From positions 186,001 through 250,000 of the forward strand of contig DATNPX010000054.1 of NCBI GenBank assembly GCA_036702975.1: a stretch of DNA of 64,000 nt. The letters run 5' to 3'. Numbering within the stretch: the stretch's first letter is position 1; every line of letters starts with the position of its first letter. Of the stretch, positions 18,500 through 26,768 are shown in pieces. This DNA comes from DATNPX01 sp036702975 (lineage in GTDB: Bacteria; Cyanobacteriota; Vampirovibrionia; Obscuribacterales; Obscuribacteraceae). The translations under genes and the position numbers were made by a program. Below the pieces are notes generated by a model, which worked only from the letters and a program-made list of their open reading frames with translations, searched no databases and was not told where the DNA came from.

Positions 18500-18970
18500 A
18501 TGACTACTTTTACGACACTCCAGCGCAAGCCGCTCAAAGAGCTTAATCCGGACTTCGCTGGAAAAATTAGAACTAGCTTCGAGCTAAATGGTTTTAAGAA
18601 GCTCGGTGGTGAGCTCAAAGAAATCAGGCTCGGATACGTGGAAGCCCATCTGCCCTTCAGCGAATACGCGCAGCAGCAACATGGTTTGTTTCACGGTGCA
18701 ATTGTTGCAATGGCTGCCGATGTCGCATCCGGGTTTGCCGTGTATACAGTCCTGCCGCCTGATGAAGAGTGCGTTTCGGCTGAATTCAAGGTGAACTTTT
18801 TGTATCCTGCGCGAGGTGACAAACTCATTTCTCGTGGCTCTGTGATTAAAGTTGGCCGGTCTCTGGTGATTGCAGAAGCTACAGTATCTGTCGTGCGTGA
18901 CGAAGAAGAACGAGATTGTGCTCTGATGCTGCAAACTTGCTCGCGTGTCAAACATTTGAGAAGCACATAG
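18500..18970 (+). CDS. PaaI-type hotdog thioesterase
   Basis: 156 residues. Hotdog fold signature HGLFHGAIVAMAADVASGFAVYT, where the HGG-like loop reads HGLFHGA and Asp is the likely general base. It is followed by the strand EFKVNFLYPARGDKLISRG and the C-terminal strands. Hydrolyses acyl-CoA thioesters; the substrate is not predictable. ATG start at 18500 with AGGA about 8 bases upstream. A divergent-looking gene arrangement with the subtilase-like gene leaves a 260-bp shared upstream region. Confidence 0.88.
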   Translation: MTTFTTLQRKPLKELNPDFAGKIRTSFELNGFKKLGGELKEIRLGYVEAHLPFSEYAQQQHGLFHGAIVAMAADVASGFAVYTVLPPDEECVSAEFKVNFLYPARGDKLISRGSVIKVGRSLVIAEATVSVVRDEEERDCALMLQTCSRVKHLRST

Positions 18971-18998
18971 TGTGTAGCCTGGAAATCTTAAGCGTTAA

Positions 18999-19360
18999 CT
19001 ACCTAACGATCGCCGGAGGCTGGACACTACCAGTAGTGCGCATTTTTCGAAAAGCCAGAAGCGTGTCGTTAATCTGGCCAATCATCGTATCATCGTCACC
19101 AGCGGAAGGAAAATCAGTCTCTGGCTGCGAAGACTCGCCACTCCTCATAAACGAGTACTCCACTAGCGCCTCGTTAGATTGAAACTGAACGTTGTACTTG
19201 GTCTACCGGCGCTCTGTCGACGGCGCTACGGAAATGCTTGTCGGAATCAGCGACCCTCCAGCCTCGCGCGTGCTGCGATGGACCTCGTCGAATAGATCAA
19301 TTGCTTCTCTCTAGACAGTCTTGACCGACGTGAGCGCGAAAAGACCAAATTCGCTAACAT
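18999..19360 (-). pseudogene. Decayed gene with two in-frame amber stops and a likely frameshift
   Basis: On the minus strand a start ATG (19358-19360) sits 12 bases after a strong GGAGGA site. Reading on gives poor sequence, but after a one-base shift a natural-looking protein continues. One segment ends at a TAG at 19311-19313. A second (REAIDLFDEVHRSTREAGG...) ends at a TAG at 19203-19205. A third (TKYNVQFQSNEALVEYSFMR ... MIGQINDTLLAFRKMRTTG) ends at the final TAG at 18999. Both internal ambers could be CAG-to-TAG changes. No function recognised. A decayed gene is the simplest reading. Stop-codon read-through is possible but not supported by any other gene in the window. Confidence 0.45.
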
Positions 19361-19458
19361 GGTAAAAAGATTCCTCCGGTTTCGGTTAGCGAATGCGCGA
19401 AGTTGTCTGGAAATTTCGATTATGTGACTGCCTTCATACGTACGCGAGTATTTTCCGC

Positions 19459-21246
19459 ATGCGAAGCCAGCTCACGTTGTTGCTCTTGGTATTAGTGACC
19501 ATATCGCCCGGCACCGTAGCAATCGCTGACCAAGCTACTCTCCAATCTTCGAAGCATGGAGGAACGCGTCCAACGGATTGGATGGACGGCGTAGTTGGCC
19601 GCGCTCAATCTAACATTCCTCGGTATGCTAATGATTTAGGACCGTACTACAATCCGAACCTTCCAGCAAAAAAATACTTCGATAAGGAGCAAGAGAAACT
19701 GGCACAAACCTTGAGTCCTGATGTAAGCGCTTACATCTATTTTGTGGATGCAAAAGACTGTGGCAAAAAGGAGCTCGCCTACGGGACTCATGGTGGCAAA
19801 TCGTGGACCTTGGAAGAGAAAAATGACGTCATACGCATATTCTCAACGTTATATGGTATCGCCCCTGGTTTGATAGTAAGAGCAGCAAGCGGTCATAAGT
19901 TGGGACTCTATCGTGCGACAACTCTTGATGGACTTACCGAGGAGAGACGTCCAGCGGCTTCGGCCTCCGTTAAAACAATCAACTTCGCCGATTCGTTTTT
20001 CCACACTCCGTATCAGTTATATGGACTAGTGCACGAGCTCGTTCATGAGTCGGACTGGAATGGACAAATCGCATATTCGAAAGATTGGGTGGACTTTGCG
20101 GCTCCCCGAATCTACAAGCATAAAATTGAATCGGGACTAATGACCGAAGCCGAACAACGGCGACTAGAGCATTCATTGCGTTCGAACGAAGATTGGCCAA
20201 GCTTATATGGGTGTCAGAATCTCAAGGAAGCCTTAGCAGAATACTGTGCTTCCGCCATTGTGGATGGTTTCACTACTGATCCGATCTTCTCCAAGGAGCT
20301 GGCCCCGAAAATACTGACACCATTGCCACAGGAAATAGAGAGGCTGGCGCTTTTCAAAGAAGGTCGCGCGAATTTTCTCAGTGCAAAATACGGAGATGCC
20401 GTAACTGTCTTAGAGCAATGTACGGCCGTCGGCCCTTCAGTGGCTCAAGCACACGTGGAGCTTGCGGCTTGTCAGGCTGAGCAAGGACACTATAAAGAAG
20501 CACTTCGAGAGATTGATATCGCTGAACAATTGATGGATAAAGTGGGCGTGCGAAGTAGTGAGCCAGACATGCTCTATTTGCTCCGGTGGAAGGCGACCAT
20601 GTGTCACAGGCGAGGTGATGACGCTGTCGCCATCGCTGAGATGAATAAGGTGCTGCTCGGTCAGCCGCCGCTTAAGGACGACTTCTATAGACGATTCTGG
20701 ATGGAAGACAAAGGTGGGCTGTTTGCAGACGCGGCTCTAGATTTGTACCGCTGGAAAGAGCTTGTTGCGAATTGCGAATATTTGCCGGCTGGTGAACTTG
20801 ATATTCAGTTCTCGCAGAGTTTGCTGGATAAAGATGTGGAAAGATTTCCTAAGGTTGGAATTGTTCTGCGAAGACGAGCTCGATTTCTTGAATCTCTAGC
20901 GAATATGGAGAGCAATGATGACATCAAAACAGCCTTTCATCTGAAAGCACTGGCTGATTTTCAAAGGAGCCTTGGCTTGACCGATTGCGATGAAGTGGCG
21001 GGACTCTTCGAGTGTGGAGTCGTGAGTTGCAAATTGAAGGACTATAAGAAAGCGCGAGAATACTTGCATAAGCTAGGGGAAAACGACAAGGAGTGGCTTG
21101 CACCAGCGGTGCTGGAGGTGATTATCTTGTGCGGTGAAGGGAAGACCACTGACGCTCAAGTAATTTATGACAAACTCCGCTCTCGAATATTCCAGATGGC
21201 ACCACCGCATCATAATGACGCCGATTCAACGAATGGGTTGACTTGA
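19459..21246 (+). CDS. Secreted TPR protein with HExxH metalloprotease-like motif
   Basis: 595 residues from the ATG at 19459. That start opens a good signal peptide (MRSQLTLLLLVLVTISPG, cleavage near AIA-D); the in-frame GTG/ATG at 19393 adds 22 unlikely residues. The first domain, about 60-300, contains LVHELVHESDWNG, an HExxH zinc motif (His192, Glu193, His196 in this numbering). About 55 residues later NLKEALAEYCASAIVDG offers the third Glu ligand, as in gluzincins. From about 310 on there are TPR-like helical pairs (ALFKEGRANFLSAKYGDAVTVLEQC, AQAHVELAACQAEQGHYKEALREIDIAEQ). It may be a periplasmic peptidase with a TPR scaffold. The exact family is unknown. Confidence 0.8.
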   Translation: MRSQLTLLLLVLVTISPGTVAIADQATLQSSKHGGTRPTDWMDGVVGRAQSNIPRYANDLGPYYNPNLPAKKYFDKEQEKLAQTLSPDVSAYIYFVDAKDCGKKELAYGTHGGKSWTLEEKNDVIRIFSTLYGIAPGLIVRAASGHKLGLYRATTLDGLTEERRPAASASVKTINFADSFFHTPYQLYGLVHELVHESDWNGQIAYSKDWVDFAAPRIYKHKIESGLMTEAEQRRLEHSLRSNEDWPSLYGCQNLKEALAEYCASAIVDGFTTDPIFSKELAPKILTPLPQEIERLALFKEGRANFLSAKYGDAVTVLEQCTAVGPSVAQAHVELAACQAEQGHYKEALREIDIAEQLMDKVGVRSSEPDMLYLLRWKATMCHRRGDDAVAIAEMNKVLLGQPPLKDDFYRRFWMEDKGGLFADAALDLYRWKELVANCEYLPAGELDIQFSQSLLDKDVERFPKVGIVLRRRARFLESLANMESNDDIKTAFHLKALADFQRSLGLTDCDEVAGLFECGVVSCKLKDYKKAREYLHKLGENDKEWLAPAVLEVIILCGEGKTTDAQVIYDKLRSRIFQMAPPHHNDADSTNGLT

Positions 21247-21348
21247 ATAAAAGACACCATTCCATTCCACTCTCAATATTCCAGCATCTTGCGCTTCTGC
21301 CAGCGAAATACCTGGATGGGAACTAAGTGGTTTTCACTGTCAAACAAC

Positions 21349-22299
21349 TCAAAATGTCGCATGCTGCAAAAGGTCTTGACGGATCTTTGTCGCCAGATCC
21401 CGCCTGAATTGAGGGTTGGGGTCTGGTATGCAACCTGGGTCAACATATAGATTATCAAGCTCCTGCGTTGTCATGCGGGGCTCGTAGCGTCTGGCAAATT
21501 GATAAGCGTTTTTTGCTCCTTGCGAAAAACCGTCTGAAGGCGCCAGTTTTTCGTCTTTCCATGCCTGGATAAGGGTAGCAATGGCAGCTATAGAATTTTC
21601 CTTGTCGCCTGTTTTGATCACTTGTTCCAGTTCATGCCACGCCAGAGTCGGGTTAGCTTTGACACCACGTCCATAGGCATGACACCAGGCTATGCTGATT
21701 TTTCCCTTCAGGTCGCCTTGAGCGAATGCTTTTTTATAGAATTCGACAGCCAACATCGGGCTTTGACCATGATTTCCGCCGTAACTATTTTCGAGCAAAT
21801 TGCCCAGCGCAAATGATGCAGCGGATGAACCATTCTGGGAAGCTAGTGCATACCACTGAGCAGCAAGCTCCTGTTCCTCTGTCAAACCAAGGGCGGAAGC
21901 GTTAATCTGTTTGAAAACAGGGTCAATTAAACATGCCGTGTTTGGTCGATGACATCGACCACTTTCACAAAGCCAACCCAGAATAAACTCGGCACCTGAG
22001 TTTCCGAATGGTGCAAGAAGCAGAGATGCCCTCTCGAAGTCAGGCAGGTCGTATTTGCTGTCTATCATCCCACGGATAATTTTCGTCGGACACCTGTCGC
22101 GCAGTGCCGCGACGCCGCGCTCGACAATGATTTTTTGATCATCAATCCTGGCGTGATTAAACCACAACTGGCAGGCACTGGATAATTGAGATGACAACTG
22201 AGCACCCGACTGCACGCCACAGAAAATACAAGCGCCAACGACTACCAGCGAAACTAACACTATCGCGCGCGGGCGCAGCCATGGTGTTCGAACTAACAT
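21349..22299 (-). CDS. Membrane-anchored Sel1-repeat protein
   Basis: 316 residues with an N-terminal signal anchor (RAIVLVSLVVVGACIFCGV, about 11-29). Sel1-like repeats are visible around 140-235 (LAAQWYALASQNGSSAASFALGNLLENSYGG, AVEFYKKAFAQGDLKGKISIAWCHAYGRGVKAN). Pairs of Cys in the mature part (CESGRCHRPNTAC) suggest disulfides outside the cytoplasm. ATG at 22299 is preceded by GGAGGCGCTT, a fair Shine-Dalgarno site. It converges with the HExxH-TPR gene (about 100 bp apart). Sel1 repeats bind proteins; no enzymatic motif. Confidence 0.78.
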   Translation of the reverse strand: MLVRTPWLRPRAIVLVSLVVVGACIFCGVQSGAQLSSQLSSACQLWFNHARIDDQKIIVERGVAALRDRCPTKIIRGMIDSKYDLPDFERASLLLAPFGNSGAEFILGWLCESGRCHRPNTACLIDPVFKQINASALGLTEEQELAAQWYALASQNGSSAASFALGNLLENSYGGNHGQSPMLAVEFYKKAFAQGDLKGKISIAWCHAYGRGVKANPTLAWHELEQVIKTGDKENSIAAIATLIQAWKDEKLAPSDGFSQGAKNAYQFARRYEPRMTTQELDNLYVDPGCIPDPNPQFRRDLATKIRQDLLQHATF

Positions 22300-22608
22300 A
22301 AGCGCCTCCTGTGAAAGGCACAGTCAAGCAAGCGCCCTTCGGGCAGCAATCGGCTTGGCTTTCTCTGGTAAGTGGACGCACCGTCGATCCAACTAGAGCA
22401 TATTGCCGTTACTGCTCGAGATCAACTAGTAAAATTCCTGAATTCCTAGGGCTGAGCTGTCTACCGCTTAAGCGATGCTCTAAGCCGCTGTTAGGGAATA
22501 GGCGTTTGAAGCGCACACACGCCATTACCTCTCCGGGATTATTCCACGACGTGTCGGATGTTAGTGCCATGAATCAAAAATCTTGACGTGTCTCCTCGGT
22601 CGAGCGTT
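22300..22608. other. Intergenic region, nothing specific seen
   Basis: 309 bp between two minus-strand genes. It contains the ribosome site of the Sel1 gene at its left edge. Short open frames on the plus strand have no coding character, and no terminator-like hairpin is obvious. Confidence 0.4.
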
Positions 22609-23619
22609 TTAGAAGGCGAGGGAAGAAGTTACCGGGCTCGGCGCGGCCAGAAGTGACTGTACGCGCGTGACTAGCCTGGCTGCAGTTTTTGGAAACCCCT
22701 TGGATCGCAAAGCATGTATTGCAAACTCTAGATTAGGTATTTCGTCAGAGGCACCTTCAAGTTCTTTGCTGAATCGAATCGTCTCATTCAATATTTGGTC
22801 TTCCGTCAACCTATTCAGTTGGCGCGTAGTGCAGAGCTTGGCGAAGAAGTCCGTGAAGCTGCCGGGGTGACGCTTGAATATCTCGAGCGCTTCCGCATCA
22901 CGATGCAGTTCCAAAATAGCAATAGCTCGATAGTCCTCAGCATAGTCTGCATCCGAATCAATCGGGCCTTCTGATGGTTTCAAAACATCGGCAGCATCCT
23001 GAAAGCGTTGCTGACCGAGTAGTGCTTCTGCCAGCAAGTACTGTCTATATATCTTGTAGGACTTGACGGCATCTCTCTCACCGATTGTCTCAGTGACAGG
23101 AAGCAAATCTCTCAATACCTGTTCAGCTTCGCAATACATGCCGGCAGATATCAGGTTGTCAGCAAAATTGGCTTCCCGCCAAGTGTTATGCAGCTTCCCT
23201 GAGTATCGTAGTCCACAGGCTATCTTGGCTACGTCTCGAGCCTCTCGGTAGTGACCCTTGTACACAGCGTGCATGAAGTAGTCGCGCTGACCGTTATAGT
23301 GCTCATTGAAAGTCGACTCGACATACAATTCAGCGCCCGAAGCTGCTTTCAACGAATTTGGTTCTCGGAACCAAGCATATTCCAAGAAATGATCAATGGC
23401 ATCGTCGCAGTCAGATAGCGGTTCGGTCAGATCGAATGCATGGCGTGAGCGCGTTCTCAATTTCTTGCATAGTTGCCCGATCTCTACGATCGGAATCTTG
23501 TTAGTTCTCGAACAGAGTTCTCTACCCGCTTGATAGGTCCTGATATGAAAATAGTGGATTCCAACGAAAAAGCCTAAGCAGACAGCTAGAACTATGACGA
23601 CGATTGTTGACTTGTGCAT
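22609..23619 (-). CDS. Membrane-anchored helical-repeat (TPR-like) hypothetical protein
   Basis: 336 residues from ATG 23619, chosen because CTGGAGAGAAT gives a GGAG site 6 bases before it and the protein then opens with a membrane segment (TIVVIVLAVCLGFFVGIHYF). The longer frame to 23649 adds 10 residues. The rest is alpha-helical with TPR-like spacing (GMYCEAEQVLRDLLPVTETIG, YLLAEALLGQQRFQDAADVLKPSEG, YRAIAILELHRDAEALEIFKRH). Probably a periplasmic scaffold protein. Followed by further small secreted or orphan genes on the same strand. No known family. Confidence 0.72.
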   Translation of the reverse strand: MHKSTIVVIVLAVCLGFFVGIHYFHIRTYQAGRELCSRTNKIPIVEIGQLCKKLRTRSRHAFDLTEPLSDCDDAIDHFLEYAWFREPNSLKAASGAELYVESTFNEHYNGQRDYFMHAVYKGHYREARDVAKIACGLRYSGKLHNTWREANFADNLISAGMYCEAEQVLRDLLPVTETIGERDAVKSYKIYRQYLLAEALLGQQRFQDAADVLKPSEGPIDSDADYAEDYRAIAILELHRDAEALEIFKRHPGSFTDFFAKLCTTRQLNRLTEDQILNETIRFSKELEGASDEIPNLEFAIHALRSKGFPKTAARLVTRVQSLLAAPSPVTSSLAF

Positions 23620-23707
23620 ATTCTCTCCAGCCCAGCATATTGATGGCACAAAACAGGTTCGTTGACAACGCGGTTTTGCCCACCGAAGGCGGCGAGATCC
23701 ACAAAAA

Positions 23708-24127
23708 CTATTTCCCTTCCTTTCGCATCATCTGAGGGGTTTCGGAAAGAGTAGCCTTCTTTGTTTTATCGTTATATGAAACTTTGATCGTATGGTCCTC
23801 TTGATCCTGAACAAAAAGTCCATCGCTTGTCCATCGTGATGGTGCGAAAGTCATGCTGGTAACGTTTCCCTTTTTGTCGTGTTCGAAGCTAACGTTAGGT
23901 TGCTTCGACCAAATATCGTCGCTTATCTTTTCGAGTTCCGCCGTGACCTTCTTTAGCTGTATCGGGTTCTTCCATATGTGCGTTAGTTCTTTCTCTAACG
24001 CAGTCTTGTCTGCTGCCATGGCTTTTTTGCTGGCTTCAAGGGCAGACGTATCGCTTTGATGGCTTATGAAGTCTTTAGCGAGATTTTCAATTTTCGTCGC
24101 TTCTTTAACGGCGTCAAAACCTGGCAT
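23708..24127 (-). CDS. Small hypothetical protein, Lys-rich
   Basis: 139 residues from ATG 24127, about 10 bases after an AGAGGA site. A longer frame begins with GTG at 24235, but its extra 36 residues look non-coding. The N-terminal half is a long helix (AVKEATKIENLAKDFI, ALEASKKAMAADKTALEKELTHIWKN) with coiled-coil character. The C-terminal half is a beta pattern (NVSFEHDKKGNVTSMTFAPS, HTIKVSYNDKTKKATLSE). No signal peptide in this form. No family known. It sits in the accessory-looking stretch between 18.9 and 27 kb. Confidence 0.55.
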   Translation of the reverse strand: MPGFDAVKEATKIENLAKDFISHQSDTSALEASKKAMAADKTALEKELTHIWKNPIQLKKVTAELEKISDDIWSKQPNVSFEHDKKGNVTSMTFAPSRWTSDGLFVQDQEDHTIKVSYNDKTKKATLSETPQMMRKEGK

Positions 24128-24382
24128 ACGATTGAACGTCCTCTGTGCGTTGTTGGTGGTGCTAAGCTGCTCTAAGCTGGCTTGCTGAATAGCTTGCCGT
24201 CTGAAGATAACATCTGGATAACAGCATCGGTGCACAGAAGTACAAATACTAGCAACCTCGCTTAATTAGCACTCGATTCGTCGTCCGAATGGACGAGCTG
24301 AACTTCATTCCAAGAGTGGAAGCCGCCAACGCCCGAATCACCTACCTTGCATGCTCGTGTTCGAGCCGGAGTTCTGCTGAAT

Positions 24383-24725
24383 TATTTCAGTTCATACGTG
24401 GGCGTTTCATTGAGCTCATGAATTTTTGTGGCGTGAATGGTTTGGTTTTCTAGAGTTCCATTAACCATAACGTACAGTCCTTTTTCTTGGATGTCTGTTT
24501 TAGGAAATTTGCAATCAAGCCTTGTTTCTCTTGTCGTAAATCAAGCCACCGATCGTTCGCATAGATAGCATAACCAGCTTTAACAGCCTCAGGACTAGAA
24601 GCGGTGCGTACTTCGTAGTTGTGCAAGCTCTTGTTTAGATCTGCTTTCCCACTGATCCACTTTTGCATAGTTAGCTTACTCAGGTCGAACGAACGGCTTC
24701 GACTGAATATCATTTCTCTCACCAT
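24383..24725 (-). pseudogene. Frameshifted small gene, downstream partner of the 110-residue secreted protein
   Basis: The uninterrupted frame runs 24450-24725 and ends in poor sequence (QTSKKKDCTLWLMEL). From about position 24535 a different frame continues with much more protein-like sequence: RLDCKFPKTDIQEKGLYVM, then VNGTLENQTIHATKIHELN, ending at TAA at 24383. A single indel between about 24490 and 24540 would join the halves into one protein of about 113 residues. It begins MVREMIFSRSRSFDLSKL and is coupled to the gene before it (start ATG shares bases with that gene's TGA). Either a real frameshift or a sequencing error. The C-terminal half resembles a small beta barrel. No function known. 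Confidence 0.5.
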
Positions 24726-25057
24726 CAGTTCTGGAAAAAAGCTCCCAAGAGCCTACGCATCTTAGGATGCAACAAGGGATCCGCGACCACATCACGGGTT
24801 GGGCAATGGTGGGAAATGATCTGTGCACACGCTCCAGGATTCGGTTTGAAATCTTTGGCGAAAGCGACTTCTTGTTGAAATAAGCGTCGTTCTTCTGCCC
24901 ACCAAGCCACATCGCTTGTCGGGGGAGGATTATTGTGTAGGAACCGATCGTGGATGTAGCAGACAGAAGGCTTCTTCGGCATGTTGGCGGTGACGCCAGC
25001 AACAATCATTATCAATGAACATGCCAAGCCCGTTCCAGCTATTGATCGTGCACTCAT
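24725..25057 (-). CDS. Small secreted hypothetical protein
   Basis: 110 residues with an N-terminal hydrophobic segment (IAGTGLACSLIMIVAGVTA, about 6-24) acting as signal peptide or anchor; then a hydrophilic region with three Cys (VCYIH, GACAQIISHHCPTRD). ATG 25057 is preceded by a GGAGAG-like site (ACGGAGAGTAAAAA on the minus strand). The TGA stop overlaps the ATG of the next, frameshifted gene, so the two were one operon. No family known. Confidence 0.6.
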   Translation of the reverse strand: MSARSIAGTGLACSLIMIVAGVTANMPKKPSVCYIHDRFLHNNPPPTSDVAWWAEERRLFQQEVAFAKDFKPNPGACAQIISHHCPTRDVVADPLLHPKMRRLLGAFFQN

Positions 25058-25948
25058 TTTTTACTCTCCGTTTGTTAGCCAGAAGTCGGACTCCGCTCAG
25101 AGTTAAGCTCTAGGCCAAGTTACTGCATGTACGAAAATTACTCAAGACTCTGAGCATGGAAAACTTACAGCTACTAACTAAAATGCTGCCTCTTTTCAGA
25201 TTGCATTGATTCGGCAGAAAGTGAAAAACAAAATTCTTAGTCGGACCGAAGAGCTTGCATCTCTAGAGGTACTCCAACGTTTTCTTTGCGGCTATGAGAC
25301 TCCCATTCCGCGTCGCCTGGTCGTTGGAGTACGAGCGGATCTCTGAAGATATGGCATTCGTGAATAGCAATCTGATTGCGCTGGCACAATCAGTCCGACC
25401 TTAGGAAAGGCGGTTCATATTCTGTCTCTAGCAAATATAATGCATAACGACTCAAGATCAATACGGAATGCAGAGTGACATTCGCGATTCAAAATTAACA
25501 CTAGAGAAGACGGGATTCTGCGCCTTTTGCTTGGCGACTGCGAGAACAAGAGCTGAAGTCCGAAATGAGTGCATCAACAAGCCTTTGAGGTATCCTGAAG
25601 GTGCACCACTCCCAGTGATGACTTCAATCCTTCAAACTGCTCATTAATTCACTACGCTTTGATGCTACAAAGACTCATTTTACGCTTCTACGATTTCGTT
25701 GCGATGATCGACAGCGTCAAAAAAAATTCTGAAATTATTTTTGAAATTCACAATATTCGGCTTCTTAACTCCAAACTTCTTTCTTTGCGCTCATTCATCA
25801 GATTTCTAACTCAGTACCCCAAATAGAGAGTAGCGGAAGAAACTCCCTACTGACGTTGGGACTCCTAAGGTCGGTCGTTTGTAGGGATGGGGACTCAGGG
25901 ACTTCGCTCAGCCGCCGAACAGGGCTGTCACACCTGCCTGTGTTGATT
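25058..25948. other. Long intergenic stretch with gene relics and an inverted-repeat structure
   Basis: About 890 bp without an intact gene of usual size. On the plus strand there are protein-like fragments: a frame open to about 25346 (QKVKNKILSRTEELASLEVL), a 59-codon ORF at 25468-25647, and a 54-codon ORF at 25662-25826 (LILRFYDFVAMIDSVKKNSE). They may be remnants of lost genes; each alone could be chance. There is also a nested inverted repeat: 7-bp arms 25240-25246 and 25393-25399, an 11-bp perfect pair 25269-25279 with 25322-25332, and a small hairpin 25367-25379. It could be an RNA element. No terminator or repeat copies seen. Confidence 0.3.
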
Positions 25949-25968
25949 TTATACCAGATATGGTATAA
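25949..25968. promoter_or_regulatory. Palindromic operator/promoter of the HigBA-like operon
   Basis: Perfect palindrome TTATACC-N6-GGTATAA. Its right arm overlaps a -10-like TATAAA (25964-25969), with TTGATT at 25943-25948 as a possible -35 (spacing 15, short). The toxin start codon is only about 9 bases after the -10, so the mRNA may be leaderless. An antitoxin or antitoxin-toxin complex bound to the palindrome would block the -10: the usual autorepression of type II systems. Site identity is inferred from symmetry and position. Confidence 0.6.
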
Positions 25969-25977
25969 AGTGTATTG

Positions 25978-26376
25978 GTGAGACGCAAGTCAGGGAAAAC
26001 TCCCATCGTTCAGAAGAAAACCACGAAGTGGTACACAGAGCGCTTGCGACAGGAAGTCGCTGCGTGGCCTAAGGCTGTGCGCGAGGATGTCGGGGGACAG
26101 CTCAATAAGGTTGAATATGGGGGCGAACCTGACGATTTTAAGCCAATGCCAACAGTCGGAAGTGGTGTGAATGAGATACGAGTTGCCGATGATGGGCTTC
26201 AATACAGGCTGATTTATATAGCGAAGTTTGAGGAAGCAGTTTACGTATTGCACGTAATTACGAAGAAGAAAACCCAGAAGACATCGACGCACGACATTCA
26301 GCTAGCGAAACAGCGATATGGCGAGTTGGTCCAAATGAGAAAGCTACAGGCAGGCGCGGAGAAGAAAAAATCATGA
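25978..26376 (+). CDS. HigB/RelE-type toxin (phage Gp49-like family)
   Basis: 132 residues from the GTG at 25978 (a TTG at 25975 is also possible; no Shine-Dalgarno site for either). Features of the Gp49/HigB-like fold: helices WYTERLRQEVAAWPKAVREDVGGQL, then the strands NEIRVADDGLQYRLIYIAKFEEAVYVLHVITKKKTQKT with basic residues at the end of the last strands, where RelE-fold mRNA interferases carry their catalytic groups. The C-terminal basic tail contacts the antitoxin gene: the stop TGA overlaps the antitoxin ATG by 4 bp. Toxin-first order is typical of HigBA. Predicted ribosome-dependent mRNA cleavage, neutralised by the next protein. Confidence 0.85.
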   Translation: MRRKSGKTPIVQKKTTKWYTERLRQEVAAWPKAVREDVGGQLNKVEYGGEPDDFKPMPTVGSGVNEIRVADDGLQYRLIYIAKFEEAVYVLHVITKKKTQKTSTHDIQLAKQRYGELVQMRKLQAGAEKKKS

Positions 26377-26768
26377 GCAAGGAACAACAACCATTCACCG
26401 CTGGCAGTGGCGATGTTTTTGCCGATCTTGGTTTCTCACCCGAGGAAGTCGCTGAGCTGAGTATCAAAGCAAGCCTCTTTAGAGTCCTGCAGCAGGCTCT
26501 TACCAATATGGCTGGCACTCAAGCTGAAATAGCAGCGAGACTCGGTGTGCCTCAACCAAAGGTATCAGATATCCTCAAAGGGAAGATGTCTGGATTTTCA
26601 GTTGAGCGAATTGCGAATTATCTATTGAAATTAGATTACGAGATTTGCTTGGACGCGCATCCGGCACCATACGGGAGTCATGGGAGAGTTATCGATCGCT
26701 CGAAGCATTCCGCGCGATCCGGAGGCCGGAGATTGAAAACCGCAGAGCAAGAGTGCGCGCTACTCTGA
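26373..26768 (+). CDS. HigA-type XRE-family antitoxin
   Basis: 131 residues. Helix-turn-helix of the HTH_37/XRE type about 45-95: GTQAEIAARLGVPQPKVSDILKGK, followed by IANYLLKLDYEI. Typical of antitoxins paired with Gp49-like toxins. ATG at 26373 overlaps the toxin stop by 4 bp. The N-terminal helix (FADLGFSPEEVAELSIKASLFRVLQQAL) is the usual toxin-wrapping and dimer part. The last 35 residues (Arg/Ser rich) are longer than in most homologues and may be unstructured. Expected to bind the palindrome at 25949-25968. Confidence 0.87.
   Translation: MSKEQQPFTAGSGDVFADLGFSPEEVAELSIKASLFRVLQQALTNMAGTQAEIAARLGVPQPKVSDILKGKMSGFSVERIANYLLKLDYEICLDAHPAPYGSHGRVIDRSKHSARSGGRRLKTAEQECALL

Noticed and set aside
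19203..19313. TAG recoding to an amino acid
   Set aside because: Many intact genes in the window end in TAG and no suppressor tRNA is seen; decay of one gene is simpler.
22311..22586. 91-codon plus-strand frame in the intergenic region
   Set aside because: Arg/Ser/Cys-rich translation without ribosome site; not gene-like.
25468..25826. Two ORFs of 59 and 54 codons as independent genes
   Set aside because: No Shine-Dalgarno site and no recognisable family; listed only as possible relics in the intergenic entry.
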